A stretch of 18,381 nt of DNA from an uncultured Prevotella sp. (GTDB lineage Bacteria > Bacteroidota > Bacteroidia > Bacteroidales > Bacteroidaceae), in NCBI GenBank assembly GCA_946999025.1, contig CAMQBP010000016.1, positions 1 through 18,381 on the forward strand, written 5' to 3'. How positions within the stretch are numbered: position 1 is the stretch's first letter; each line of letters begins with the position of its first letter. A program made the translations under genes and the position numbers. Of this stretch, positions 6,919-14,412 are shown in pieces. The notes beneath the pieces were generated by a model. It did no database searches and was not told the DNA's origin. It worked only from the letters and a program-made list of their open reading frames with translations.

Positions 6919-6953
6919 CTTGCGGGGCAAGCTCCATATTGTCTTGAATATGG
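6906..6953. other. Alternative hairpins downstream of the permease gene
   Basis: CAATATG (6906-6912) can pair with CATATTG (6935-6941), enclosing a perfect inner stem GCTTGC (6918-6923) / GCAAGC (6927-6932) with a GGG loop. CCATATT (6934-6940) can instead pair with AATATGG (6947-6953). The two outer stems share the same bases and so exclude each other. On the minus strand this is about 45-95 nt past the permease stop. No U tract follows, so it is not a plain terminator. Confidence 0.5.
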
Positions 6954-6997
6954 TACAATTACGATGCGTCCCGATAGGGTGAATATTCGGGGATAAT

Positions 6998-8368
6998 CTA
7001 TTCTTTAATTTTGATGAAAGCGTTTGTCAGGATGGCCGTGAGTCCACCTGTCGTAATGCCCGAAGAAAAGATGTTTTTGATGGTTTCTGGCATGTGATCC
7101 AGTATTCCGGGAACCATTTCTACGCTAAGGCCTAAGGCAAAGCTGATAGCCATCACCAATACTGCCTTGCGGTTGATTTGTGTTGACGCGATGATTTTGA
7201 TGCCTGCGGCAGCCACGGTTCCAAACATCAGCAGCGTAGCACCACCGAGTACCGGAGCCGGAATTAAGGAAAACAGCAATCCAACAACAGGGAACAGTCC
7301 TAAGATGACCAGCGCTCCGGCGATGTAGTAGCCCACATAGCGGCTGGCAATGCCTGTCAATTGAATCATTCCGTTGTTCTGTGCGAAGATTGAATTGGGG
7401 AAAGAGTTGAATACAGCGGCCAACATGGAGTTGAAACCATCGGCCAGAATGCCGCCCGATGCTCTTCTCTCAAACACTTCACCTTCGATGGGTTCTCCGG
7501 AAATCAGTGAGTTGGCCGTGATGTCTCCATAAGCTTCGATAGCCGTTATGAGGTAAACCAGTCCCAATGATATCAGGGCCGATATGTCAAAGCGGAATCC
7601 ATATTTGAACGGAACGGGAATGATAAAGCCTCCATAGCTTTGAATGGAATCCAAGTGAATCATGCCCATGAGGTAGGCAGCGATGCACCCAATGAGGAGA
7701 CCCAGCACGATTGAACTCATTCGGAGAAAGCGGTTGCTGGAACGATTGAAGATGATGATGCTGAACAACACAAGTGCAGCCAACCCAAGGTTTACCAGAG
7801 ATCCGAACGATCCGTCAGCTTCGGCTGCGGCACCACCACCACATGAGTTGATTCCGGCCTTGACCAGCGACATGCCTATCAATGTGACAACGATGCCAGA
7901 GACCAGTGGCGTGATGATTTTGCGTGTGTACTTTAATAGGCGGCTGACGAGCATTTCGACTACAGAGGCGAACATGCAGGCGGTAAATATATAGGACAAA
8001 GCCATTTCGGTGTTCATCTTGCCACCTACCATGCCAAGCATGCCGGCTCCGATAATGGGGCCTATGAAGGAGAAGCTGGTGCCTTGGATACACAAGAGTC
8101 CCGTGCCGATGGGACCGATGCGGTGGCATTGTATGAATGTGGCGACACCAGAAACGAACAGCGACATGGAAACCAGGAATCCTGTTGTTTCCAAATCAAA
8201 ATTAAGGGCATTCGAAATGATTAGCGGTGGGGTGATGATGGCTACGAAGATGGCCAGCAAGTGCTGCAGTGCGGCAAAAATACTTTCTCGTAGAGCCGGT
8301 CGGTCGTGAAGACCATAAATCAAGTCATTCGACTTTGACCTTACTTGTTCTTGTTCTGTTGGGTTCAT
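6998..8368 (-). CDS. pbuX: NCS2 xanthine/uracil permease family transporter
   Basis: This 456-residue membrane protein of the nucleobase-ascorbate transporter (NCS2) family has about 14 helices. It opens with LRESIFAALQHLLAIFVAIITPPLI, including the conserved QH of helix 1. It carries the TAIEAYGDITA segment, whose Glu aligns with the substrate-binding Glu of XanQ/UraA. It also has the NAT signature AQNNGMIQLTG near residue 330. The family takes up nucleobases with H+ or Na+. Xanthine or guanine is the likely substrate here because xpt lies 29 bp upstream in the same operon, but uracil or urate cannot be excluded from sequence. The ATG at 8368 gives a normal length. The long 3' region to 6531 holds repeats and hairpins. 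Confidence 0.85.
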   Translation of the reverse strand: MNPTEQEQVRSKSNDLIYGLHDRPALRESIFAALQHLLAIFVAIITPPLIISNALNFDLETTGFLVSMSLFVSGVATFIQCHRIGPIGTGLLCIQGTSFSFIGPIIGAGMLGMVGGKMNTEMALSYIFTACMFASVVEMLVSRLLKYTRKIITPLVSGIVVTLIGMSLVKAGINSCGGGAAAEADGSFGSLVNLGLAALVLFSIIIFNRSSNRFLRMSSIVLGLLIGCIAAYLMGMIHLDSIQSYGGFIIPVPFKYGFRFDISALISLGLVYLITAIEAYGDITANSLISGEPIEGEVFERRASGGILADGFNSMLAAVFNSFPNSIFAQNNGMIQLTGIASRYVGYYIAGALVILGLFPVVGLLFSLIPAPVLGGATLLMFGTVAAAGIKIIASTQINRKAVLVMAISFALGLSVEMVPGILDHMPETIKNIFSSGITTGGLTAILTNAFIKIKE

Positions 8369-8397
8369 TTTTTAGCGTTCAATCAATAGGGGAGTGG

Positions 8398-8976
8398 TTA
8401 CTTTTCGATGTTTTTTAATTTGATTTGGCAGTTGTCCAGCGATTCAATCATGGCCAACGATTCGCATCTCACGCCTTCTGCTTCTATCCCGTCTCGTCCA
8501 TGTTGGAAGGTTTTTTCAATGATAAATCCCATTCCAACCAGTTCTGCACCGGCCTGCCGGCATAGGTCGATAATGCCTTTGGCGGCATTTCCATAGGCCA
8601 GGAAGTCGTCAATGAAAACCACTTTGTCGTTGGGTGTCAGATAATCCTTGCTGATAACGACATTGTATTCACGCTGTTTGGTGAATGAGAAGACCGTGGT
8701 GGATAAGATGTTGTCCATCGTTGACGGTTTTTTCTTCTTGGCAAACACCACCGGAAGGTCTAAAAGTAACCCCATGACGATGGCAGGAGCAATGCCCGAG
8801 GCTTCGATGGTCAAGATTTTGTTGATTTCCGTTGAGGCGTAACGCTTGATGAATTCGATGGCGATGGCTTTCATGAGGTTGGGATCCATCTGGTGGTTGA
8901 TAAATTTATCTACTTTCAATATGCCACCAGGATAGCATTTGCCATCTTTCAGAATGCGGTCTATTAATGTTTTCAT
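8398..8976 (-). CDS. xpt: Xanthine phosphoribosyltransferase
   Basis: This 192-residue type I phosphoribosyltransferase converts xanthine and PRPP to XMP for purine salvage in the cytoplasm. It begins MKTLIDRILKDGKCYPGGILKVDKFINHQ, matching the start of Xpt (194 residues in B. subtilis). It also has the FAKKKKPSTM segment typical of Xpt and the PRPP loop VVFIDDFLAYGNAA. The frame is open further upstream, but those codons run through the promoter, so I start at ATG 8976; an ATG at 8985 is also possible. It heads an operon with the NCS2 permease 29 bp downstream. A perfect palindrome lies 4 bp before the start codon, suggesting an operator or RNA hairpin. No purine riboswitch is visible. Confidence 0.92.
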   Translation of the reverse strand: MKTLIDRILKDGKCYPGGILKVDKFINHQMDPNLMKAIAIEFIKRYASTEINKILTIEASGIAPAIVMGLLLDLPVVFAKKKKPSTMDNILSTTVFSFTKQREYNVVISKDYLTPNDKVVFIDDFLAYGNAAKGIIDLCRQAGAELVGMGFIIEKTFQHGRDGIEAEGVRCESLAMIESLDNCQIKLKNIEK

Positions 8977-8980
8977 CTTT

Positions 8981-9000
8981 TGCATTATTTTAATAATGCA
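8981..9000. promoter_or_regulatory. Perfect inverted repeat at the xpt transcription start
   Basis: TGCATTATT (8981-8989) and AATAATGCA (8992-9000) are exact 9-bp inverted arms around TT. The predicted start of transcription, about 7 nt after the -7 box, falls inside it. It could be an operator for a dimeric regulator of purine salvage, or a hairpin covering the ribosome entry region. Confidence 0.55.
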
Positions 9001-9002
9001 TG

Positions 9003-9010
9003 CAAATTTA
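9003..9010 (-). promoter_or_regulatory. -7 element of the xpt-pbuX promoter
   Basis: The minus strand reads TAAATTTG at 9010-9003, a full -7 match. The -33 element is weak: TTTC 20 nt upstream instead of TTTG. A weak -33 next to a palindrome fits a regulated promoter, but that is inference. Confidence 0.5.
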
Positions 9011-9072
9011 CGAAAAAGATTGTAAGTGCAGAAAGATGACAAGCTATTTTTTCTTGCCGCTTGTGCCGTGTT

Positions 9073-9717
9073 TTACTTGGCGCTGTCGCTTGGTAAAGTG
9101 ATGCCTGTTGATTGGTCTAATTGTTGTTTGCTGCCGTTGATCATGTTTTCAATCTGTGCCATACGGTATTTCAACCCAGGCTTGTATCCATAATGTTGAT
9201 AATAGGAGCGGGAGCTTTCAAAATACTCAAGTGCGTTTTCCCAATCCTTATTGAACAGATAACAGAACCCAAGACGGTAGAGGGCATCGGCTTTTTCGTT
9301 GTCATGACATACGTTCAGCATCTTTTCATAGCATGGGATGGCGGCTTCGTATTGTTTTAATTCAAAGTGACTTTCAGCGTTGGCATAGTAATAGACCGAT
9401 TGTTCGTGAGGTGCGAAGACGGTGATACTCGGCATAACCGAGTCAAGATACAGGCATGCCTGCTCGTATTTCCATAGATGATAATAGCACACGCCGATGT
9501 AAGCCTTATATCTTTGGTTGAGAAGGTATTCCTGGTCAAGCTTCTGAAATAACAAAAGAGCCTCATGATACTTCTCACTTTGAAAGTATTCCAGCGCCAT
9601 GTTCAGTCGATCTTTGTCATTGCTGGGGCGGTTGTGAGTGGCATCTGCCGGGGTGTTTTGGCCTATCAAAAACACGAGGGTGGCCAACCCTATCATCAGA
9701 CAGTGCTTCGAATTCAT
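9073..9717 (-). CDS. Secreted TPR-repeat protein
   Basis: This 214-residue protein has a signal peptide (MNSKHCLMIGLATLVFLIGQNTPADA) and about four to five tetratricopeptide-like helical pairs between residues 35 and 195. Examples are DRLNMALEYFQSEKYHEALLLFQKL, AYIGVCYYHLWKYEQACLYLD, YANAESHFELKQYEAAIPCYEKM and ALYRLGFCYLFNKDWENALEYFES. I start it at ATG 9717, where the signal peptide begins; the open frame extends further but only into the peptidase gene. TPRs bind other proteins, and no catalytic motif is present. It lies 10 bp after the M64 peptidase gene, so the two are co-transcribed and may act together in the periplasm. Confidence 0.8.
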   Translation of the reverse strand: MNSKHCLMIGLATLVFLIGQNTPADATHNRPSNDKDRLNMALEYFQSEKYHEALLLFQKLDQEYLLNQRYKAYIGVCYYHLWKYEQACLYLDSVMPSITVFAPHEQSVYYYANAESHFELKQYEAAIPCYEKMLNVCHDNEKADALYRLGFCYLFNKDWENALEYFESSRSYYQHYGYKPGLKYRMAQIENMINGSKQQLDQSTGITLPSDSAK

Positions 9718-9727
9718 GTTATGTTCC

Positions 9728-10987
9728 TCATTTTGTGTAGAAATCAATAACGCGTTGGATGGCTCGTTGACACACAGGACAAAACTCTGGTGTGTCATTT
9801 GTGCGCATTCTACAATCGTGTGATGCGCGGTAAATGCCTTTCAAGGAGTAGCCAGCACCTTCTATTAGTCCCACGGAAGGTACTTTTCCCATCATGTCTT
9901 GCCATTTATCAGAAAACTTAACCTTGGTTGTTATGTTTTGTTCCCATGGTTCTACGTCTGGCGGATACATGGGGATTTCCTCAAAATCGTAAGCATATTC
10001 GTCGGCAAGTCCAGCAAAGCTATGGCCAAACTCATGTACAACAACAGGTTTGAACGATGGATGATGGGTCATTGACAAGTTGTATGAGTTGAGAATACCG
10101 CCACCTCCGTACTGATGAGTGTTCACCAAGATGATGATATGTTCGTATGGAAGTCCTGCCAAGCAATCGTGTACGGCCTTTAACCGCAATGTAGTAAGAT
10201 AACGATTGCTATAAAACGTGTCAAAATGAGAGTGCAGAGCGGTATTCTTCCACACGCCTTTAGAAGGCTCGCTGGTGCCACTGTCAGCCGAAGGAGCTTT
10301 GACTGCTATGATGTTGAACCTGTTTCTCATGGCCTTGAAAGGCTCATGCGCGAACAACGCCTCGGTGGCTTCGGCGGCATCTTTCAAGAAGATGGACATT
10401 TCGTCAGTTTGGTATCCCTCTGCCAGGAAAGCGATGTGGATGCAACGGGAGGTGTCTTGAGCCGTCTGTAGCGTTTCAAATGGAGTGCGGTTTCGTTCTC
10501 CGATGTGCTTAATCAAAATGTCGCTTGGTGCGACGGTGTGTGTCAGTTTGGTCATCGTTTCACGCCTGTTGTCATTCAGTGTCACCGTAATGTCAACGGT
10601 GTCCTTAGGCATCGGAACGAGAAATACATTCTCGAAAGCCCTGCTTGTGTGTTTGGCTTCGTCGTAAGTGAGCCATTCTTGAAACAACGTAGAAAACGAA
10701 TTGCGGTAGAGCGTGCGCTTCGTGTGATGGTCGCGGACTGTTATTTGGCCGTTTCCTTCCATGGGTAATTCGGCCAACCGCTGTTTTTTTCCGTACCATC
10801 GGGGCATAATATTCAATTGATCGACGGCGATGTGTTGCTGGTTCGCATTGCCCGAAAAAATATAATCAATGCGCAATGTGCTGTCAGAAAACACCTTGTT
10901 GAAGTCCTGCGCGTTCACGTTTGCCGACATGAACAGGCACAGCACACATGGGAGGGTAAGGGTTAGGAAAGTCTTTATGTTCATCAT
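9728..10987 (-). CDS. Secreted peptidase M64 family protein
   Basis: This is a 419-residue secreted zinc peptidase. A signal peptide (residues 1-26, ending ANVNAQ) is followed by the M64 N-terminal beta domain (about 30-165). The catalytic domain has HEFGHSFAGLADEY at about 318-331, an HExxHxxGxxD zinc site with Glu319 as the general base. The C-terminus carries a CRMRTNDTPEFCPVCQ cysteine pair region typical of the family. The family's founding member cleaves IgA in Clostridium, but most Bacteroidetes members have no known substrate, so no IgA activity should be assumed. A tandem ATG at 10987/10984 leaves the start ambiguous by one codon. Only 7 bp separate it from the FolK-like gene upstream, and the TPR gene follows. 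Confidence 0.85.
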   Translation of the reverse strand: MMNIKTFLTLTLPCVLCLFMSANVNAQDFNKVFSDSTLRIDYIFSGNANQQHIAVDQLNIMPRWYGKKQRLAELPMEGNGQITVRDHHTKRTLYRNSFSTLFQEWLTYDEAKHTSRAFENVFLVPMPKDTVDITVTLNDNRRETMTKLTHTVAPSDILIKHIGERNRTPFETLQTAQDTSRCIHIAFLAEGYQTDEMSIFLKDAAEATEALFAHEPFKAMRNRFNIIAVKAPSADSGTSEPSKGVWKNTALHSHFDTFYSNRYLTTLRLKAVHDCLAGLPYEHIIILVNTHQYGGGGILNSYNLSMTHHPSFKPVVVHEFGHSFAGLADEYAYDFEEIPMYPPDVEPWEQNITTKVKFSDKWQDMMGKVPSVGLIEGAGYSLKGIYRASHDCRMRTNDTPEFCPVCQRAIQRVIDFYTK

Positions 10988-10994
10988 TTAATGC

Positions 10995-11372
10995 TTAAAA
11001 TAAATCAATTTCGTTCATCAACTCTTGTATATAATCGCGTTGCCAGTCGTCTATGTGTAGCTTATTGTCACCATACAGCAAGATGTCGATGTCCATTTGG
11101 ATGCGATTGAGCGACCTTTCAGCCCTCGTGTCACCACATATTTGTTCCATACCTTTCACCTTTTCGGTGAGATCTTCAAGGGTTTCTTCAACCTTTGTGT
11201 ATGCCAAACAGTTGTAAAATAGGTCTGATGCCATGCCAATGGGCTGTGTCCACTTCTGTGTAGTGAACTTTATGTCAGGCCAAGTGTCGGCCAACAGCCG
11301 CATGACTTGTCTCATGTTGCGCTCTTGGTTGACATTCGTTCCCAATGCCAAGATGACTCGTTTGCTGTCCAT
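10995..11372 (-). CDS. folK: FolK-like dihydropterin pyrophosphokinase, short form
   Basis: This 125-residue protein begins VILALGTNVNQERNM, the standard HPPK opening, and has the FYNCLAYTKVEETLEDL segment. The magnesium-binding Asp pair is in MDIDILLYG (Asp94, Asp96; E. coli D95, D97). HPPK pyrophosphorylates hydroxymethyldihydropterin in folate synthesis. Two points are odd. The family signature R-x-x-D-x-D is out of register (NRIQMDID). The usual C-terminal HP-x-x-x-x-R-xFVL-PL part is absent, leaving it about 35 residues short of the E. coli enzyme. The ATG at 11372 is chosen because homology starts there and a -7 box lies just upstream. Its membership of an operon with a secreted peptidase and TPR gene is unusual. 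Activity should not be taken for granted. Confidence 0.7.
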   Translation of the reverse strand: MDSKRVILALGTNVNQERNMRQVMRLLADTWPDIKFTTQKWTQPIGMASDLFYNCLAYTKVEETLEDLTEKVKGMEQICGDTRAERSLNRIQMDIDILLYGDNKLHIDDWQRDYIQELMNEIDLF

Positions 11373-11377
11373 TCGTA

Positions 11378-11385
11378 CAAAATTA
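11378..11385 (-). promoter_or_regulatory. -7 element directly before the folK start
   Basis: The minus strand reads TAATTTTG at 11385-11378, followed by only five bases and then ATG. No TTG lies at the expected -33 distance. If used, the transcript would begin almost at the start codon. Confidence 0.4.
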
Positions 11386-11414
11386 CTAATAATTATTAAA
11401 CATCTACCTCTCCA

Positions 11415-11446
11415 TTGTGCTTTTTTTATGAATTTATGTAACTTTG
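11415..11446 (+). promoter_or_regulatory. Promoter of the glucosaminidase gene
   Basis: TTG at 11415-11417 and TAACTTTG at 11439-11446 are separated by 21 nt, a good consensus match. Transcription should start near 11453, which rules out the TTG at 11444 as a start codon and leaves a 6- to 12-nt leader. Confidence 0.6.
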
Positions 11447-11458
11447 TCAATAATTTCA

Positions 11459-12382
11459 ATGTTCATGCATAAGATTGCGATTATATTCCTCTTTTCTATT
11501 TCGTCTATGGCATCATGGGCCCAGATGAGATGGAACCAGACCTATCAACTCTACATCAATCAATATAAAGATTTGGCCATTCGGGAGATGCTTCAATACC
11601 GAATCCCAGCGAGTATCACCTTGGCTCAGGCTGTTTTTGAGAGTGGAGCAGGGCGAAGTAGATTGGCACGACTGGGCAATAACCATTTCGGAATCAAGTG
11701 TCATGACTGGACTGGGCGTACCATTGCTGAGGATGATGACGCTTTGGGCGAATGTTTTCGCGCATACGATCATCCCCTTCAAAGTTTTGAAGACCATAGT
11801 AAATTCCTTGTGAACAGTAGTCGTTACCGCAAGTTGTTTAGTCTTTCCATGCAAGATTACCGTGGTTGGGCACATTGTTTGAAAGCTTGTGGCTATGCAA
11901 CCAACCCACGATATGCTTATAAACTCATCGAATTGATAGAGCTTTACAAGCTTTATGTCTACGACAGTGCCACGTCATACGATCACGCCATGGTTGAATA
12001 TTCCGGAAATCAAACAGTAGTTAACCAGGCAAAGCCTTTACATCCCATCGCAATCTTCAACAAAAATTATTATATCCGGGCTCGTCGCGGCGACACCTTC
12101 AAGCTGATAGGCGAGGAGATTGGTGTGTCATACAAAAAGATAGCTAAGTACAACGAGCGTGATAAAGATGATACTTTGACCGAAGGTGAAATCATTTTCT
12201 TGAAGAAAAAGCGGAAAAAAGCGCCGAAGGCTTTCAAGAATCGTCCGCATGTTGTCAAGGATGGGGAGAGTCTGTATATCATTGCACAGATTTATGGCAT
12301 GCGACTGTCCAGTCTATACAAGTTAAATGATTTCACTCCCGACCATACCATCCATGTCGGTGACGTCGTGAGAGTATATTAG
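11459..12382 (+). CDS. Secreted glucosaminidase-domain (GH73) peptidoglycan hydrolase with two LysM domains
   Basis: This protein of about 307 residues has a signal peptide (to about residue 22, ASWAQ). A mannosyl-glycoprotein endo-beta-N-acetylglucosaminidase/GH73 domain covers residues 25-170. The catalytic Glu is likely Glu61 in LAQAVFESGAGRSRLA, followed by NNHFGIKC and the YATNPRYAYKLIELIELY end. Two LysM modules follow: about 205-250 (IRARRGDTFKLIGEEIGVSYKKIAKYN) and about 262-305 (HVVKDGESLYIIAQIYGMRLSSLYKLN). The protein should cleave glycan strands of peptidoglycan, held there by LysM. ATG 11459 is chosen; ATG 11465 would remove two residues. A strong bidirectional terminator follows. 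Confidence 0.88.
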   Translation: MFMHKIAIIFLFSISSMASWAQMRWNQTYQLYINQYKDLAIREMLQYRIPASITLAQAVFESGAGRSRLARLGNNHFGIKCHDWTGRTIAEDDDALGECFRAYDHPLQSFEDHSKFLVNSSRYRKLFSLSMQDYRGWAHCLKACGYATNPRYAYKLIELIELYKLYVYDSATSYDHAMVEYSGNQTVVNQAKPLHPIAIFNKNYYIRARRGDTFKLIGEEIGVSYKKIAKYNERDKDDTLTEGEIIFLKKKRKKAPKAFKNRPHVVKDGESLYIIAQIYGMRLSSLYKLNDFTPDHTIHVGDVVRVY

Positions 12383-12410
12383 GATAAGCCAGTTCGCACG
12401 GCTGACAATA

Positions 12411-12467
12411 GAAAAACAAAAACCATTGAGCAGGTAGTGTAAACTTAACTCAATGGTTTTGTTTTTC
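12411..12467. terminator. Bidirectional terminator between convergent genes
   Basis: AACCATTGAG and its A-rich flank (12412-12430) pair with CTCAATGGTT and its T-rich flank (12449-12466), with one bulged base and an 18-nt loop. Both strands end in a U-rich tail, so it can stop the glucosaminidase transcript and the zinc-ribbon transcript. Confidence 0.85.
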
Positions 12468-12496
12468 AAATAGCCTTGCTACAGTCTTTCTATGAA

Positions 12497-13645
12497 CTAC
12501 TGAATGATACGAGTCATGTTGAACTCTGCGATTTTTCCGTCAGGATTTACCTTGGCTTTGATGCGATAATGCATGGTTTGCTGCGTATCGTTCACCTTAT
12601 TAACAGCCTGGTCTGCTGAGAAATTTACTGTGTATTCGTATTGTTCGTCACCGATTTCTTTCTTATCAATCTTGTAATCATTGAGCAGATGCCATGACAT
12701 GCTGGCTACCTCTGGGTTGTATAGTTTATGTAAGAAGGTAATGACATCGTTTTTGTTAGCATCCACTTTACCAAGGAAAGAACTGATGATTGGACTGACC
12801 GTGCTGGTCAAACCATCCTCGTCTTTTGCGTTGATACTCTGAAAGAACTGTTTAAACAGCGAGCTTAACATGGCTCTTTCCTCTGGTTGCACCGTCTGTG
12901 CGTTGATTGTTTTGATGCCATCTTTAGCATCATCTACATACGCACCGTTGGGATGGTCTTCCAAGTAAAACTGGTATGCGTCCACACTGTTGGCCGAACT
13001 GGCAGCCACCCAGTCCAACGAGTCAATCTTTCGCATGGCTTCCGCGCGGTGTTCAGAGTCGGGATGCTTGTCGAGATAATCTTCCAGAGCCGTCTTCGAA
13101 TTGCTCACCCAAGCATCGGTCCATTCGCTATCCATTTGCTGGATGGCTGTCAAGCGAACGTGTATGGAGTCTCTGTGTGCCATGGGTGCGTCTTTGAAGC
13201 GGTCAAGATAGTCCTGAAGCACGATGGGATCTTCGCTCTTGGCGGCAAACTCGTATGCCTCCAGCTCTTCTTTCATTTGTGCGTTGTGATAGAAATAATA
13301 GCCCAGTCCGCATGCAATAATGGCTATGATGAAAGCTATTATTAAAGTGGTGTGTTTCTTCTTGGGACGTTGCATATCCCCGTTGGGCGCGGGAGTTGTT
13401 GTGCCCACTACAGTCGTGGGCTCTGCTTCCTGTTCTACAGCCTGTTCATCAACAGGAGATGTGGCATCGCGATAGTTCATGTTGGCATGGTGGCAGTTCG
13501 GACATTCGCGCAAATCATTAAAATAAACTTCGCCACATTGCGTGCAACGGGTCACTCTATCAGCAATTTCTACTCCGCAAGAGGGGCAAACGGGGGCTCG
13601 GTCACTGATTTGGTGGCCGCACTCCGGACATCTTATTATCGCCAT
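12497..13645 (-). CDS. Zinc-ribbon, single-pass membrane protein with helical repeats
   Basis: This 382-residue protein is of unknown role. Residues 1-55 carry two zinc-ribbon knuckle pairs (CPEC/CPSC and CTQC/CPNC). After a Pro/Thr-rich linker comes one membrane helix (about 99-117, TLIIAFIIAIIACGLGYYF) preceded by KKKH, which places the ribbon in the cytoplasm and the rest outside. Residues about 125-250 are TPR-like helical repeats containing the motifs LEDYLDKHPDSEHRAEAMRKI and YQFYLEDHPNGAYVDDAKDGI. The last 130 residues resemble an NTF2-like fold (LFKQFFQSINAKDEDGL...YRIKAKVNPDGKI). It starts 25 bp after the GH25 gene, so the two are likely co-transcribed. The zinc ribbons may bind a partner rather than DNA. 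Confidence 0.75.
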   Translation of the reverse strand: MAIIRCPECGHQISDRAPVCPSCGVEIADRVTRCTQCGEVYFNDLRECPNCHHANMNYRDATSPVDEQAVEQEAEPTTVVGTTTPAPNGDMQRPKKKHTTLIIAFIIAIIACGLGYYFYHNAQMKEELEAYEFAAKSEDPIVLQDYLDRFKDAPMAHRDSIHVRLTAIQQMDSEWTDAWVSNSKTALEDYLDKHPDSEHRAEAMRKIDSLDWVAASSANSVDAYQFYLEDHPNGAYVDDAKDGIKTINAQTVQPEERAMLSSLFKQFFQSINAKDEDGLTSTVSPIISSFLGKVDANKNDVITFLHKLYNPEVASMSWHLLNDYKIDKKEIGDEQYEYTVNFSADQAVNKVNDTQQTMHYRIKAKVNPDGKIAEFNMTRIIQ

Positions 13646-13670
13646 ATCGTCAAAGTGTATTGTTTGTTTG

Positions 13671-14399
13671 TTAATGTTTCGATGTAGACTTTCTTGTGTT
13701 CATGGCATTTCGTCGGAATCTGATTTCTCTGAGTCCGTGCCTTCCCATCATTCTACTTTTATCAACGAAGGTGTTGATTCCATTGATTCTACCTTTACCC
13801 GTGTATTGCCACATGGTAATGTCGCGCCCGTCTGCCAATACCGGTTCTCGGTCGGTATACTGCGCAATCATGATTTGATAACTGTCCAGCTGTCCCTGCA
13901 GGTTGTGGTCATAGAAGTTAGCACCCGTGTAGATGAGCGGTTTTTGGCTGTAAACATCTTCTACCATGTCCAGGAATTTGTGCAAAGAGTCACAAAATGC
14001 TTCTGTGGATAAGCCGCTGCGAGTTTCTACGTCAATCATGGGAATGAGGTCTTGGTCGCCGGGTCGGCACTGTGTTATGAAGTTCTGCAGTTGGAGCGTC
14101 AAGTCGGTCTTAGGTCTGAAAAAGTGATAGGAACCTACTTTCAGGCCATAGCGATGGGCCAACTCGATGTTAGTTTGATAGGTAGGATCTATTCTGTCAC
14201 CGCCTTCAGTAGCTTTGAGGTAGACGTATGTATTCTTGGTGTTTTCACCTACTGTCTCCCAGAACACCTCACCTTGGTAGTGGCTCAGGTCGATACCATG
14301 TACATGCGAGCAAGTATCCTCGCATTGTACATCGAAATATTGGGCATGGGTGGCCAACATGCAGAATAGGGTAATCACACATGAAATGATTCTTTTCAT
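13671..14399 (-). CDS. Secreted GH25 lysozyme
   Basis: This 242-residue protein has a short signal peptide (MKRIISCVITLFCMLATHAQ) and a complete GH25 (Chalaropsis-type lysozyme) domain. It shows HGIDLSHYQGEV (first catalytic-site Asp), YVYLKATEGGDRIDPTY, KVGSYHFFRP, the acidic catalytic strand LIPMIDVET and the late substrate segment MWQYTGKGRI. GH25 enzymes cut the MurNAc-GlcNAc bond in peptidoglycan. I start it at ATG 14399, where the signal peptide begins; a longer frame to 14426 would cross the -7 box. The C-terminus is basic (RFRRNAMNTRKSTSKH). With the GH73 protein it makes a small cell-wall hydrolase cluster. Confidence 0.92.
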   Translation of the reverse strand: MKRIISCVITLFCMLATHAQYFDVQCEDTCSHVHGIDLSHYQGEVFWETVGENTKNTYVYLKATEGGDRIDPTYQTNIELAHRYGLKVGSYHFFRPKTDLTLQLQNFITQCRPGDQDLIPMIDVETRSGLSTEAFCDSLHKFLDMVEDVYSQKPLIYTGANFYDHNLQGQLDSYQIMIAQYTDREPVLADGRDITMWQYTGKGRINGINTFVDKSRMMGRHGLREIRFRRNAMNTRKSTSKH

Positions 14400-14404
14400 G
14401 TCTG

Positions 14405-14412
14405 CAAATATA
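14405..14412 (-). promoter_or_regulatory. -7 element directly before the GH25 start
   Basis: The minus strand reads TATATTTG at 14412-14405, then five bases, then ATG. There is no TTG at the right -33 distance. The spacing to the start codon is the same as at folK. Confidence 0.4.

Noticed and set aside
7683..7994. 103-codon open frame antisense to the permease gene
   Set aside because: It is a shadow of a strongly supported membrane protein gene, with low-complexity composition and no promoter.
8977..9042. Upstream extension of xpt by 22 codons
   Set aside because: The extra codons run through the -7 box and palindrome and are not part of Xpt proteins.
8977..9072. Purine riboswitch upstream of xpt
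   Set aside because: The predicted leader is only about 20 nt and none of the conserved riboswitch loops is present.
12887..13345. 152-codon open frame antisense to the zinc-ribbon gene
   Set aside because: The minus-strand frame has clear domains; the plus-strand frame has no recognisable feature and starts inside the gene.
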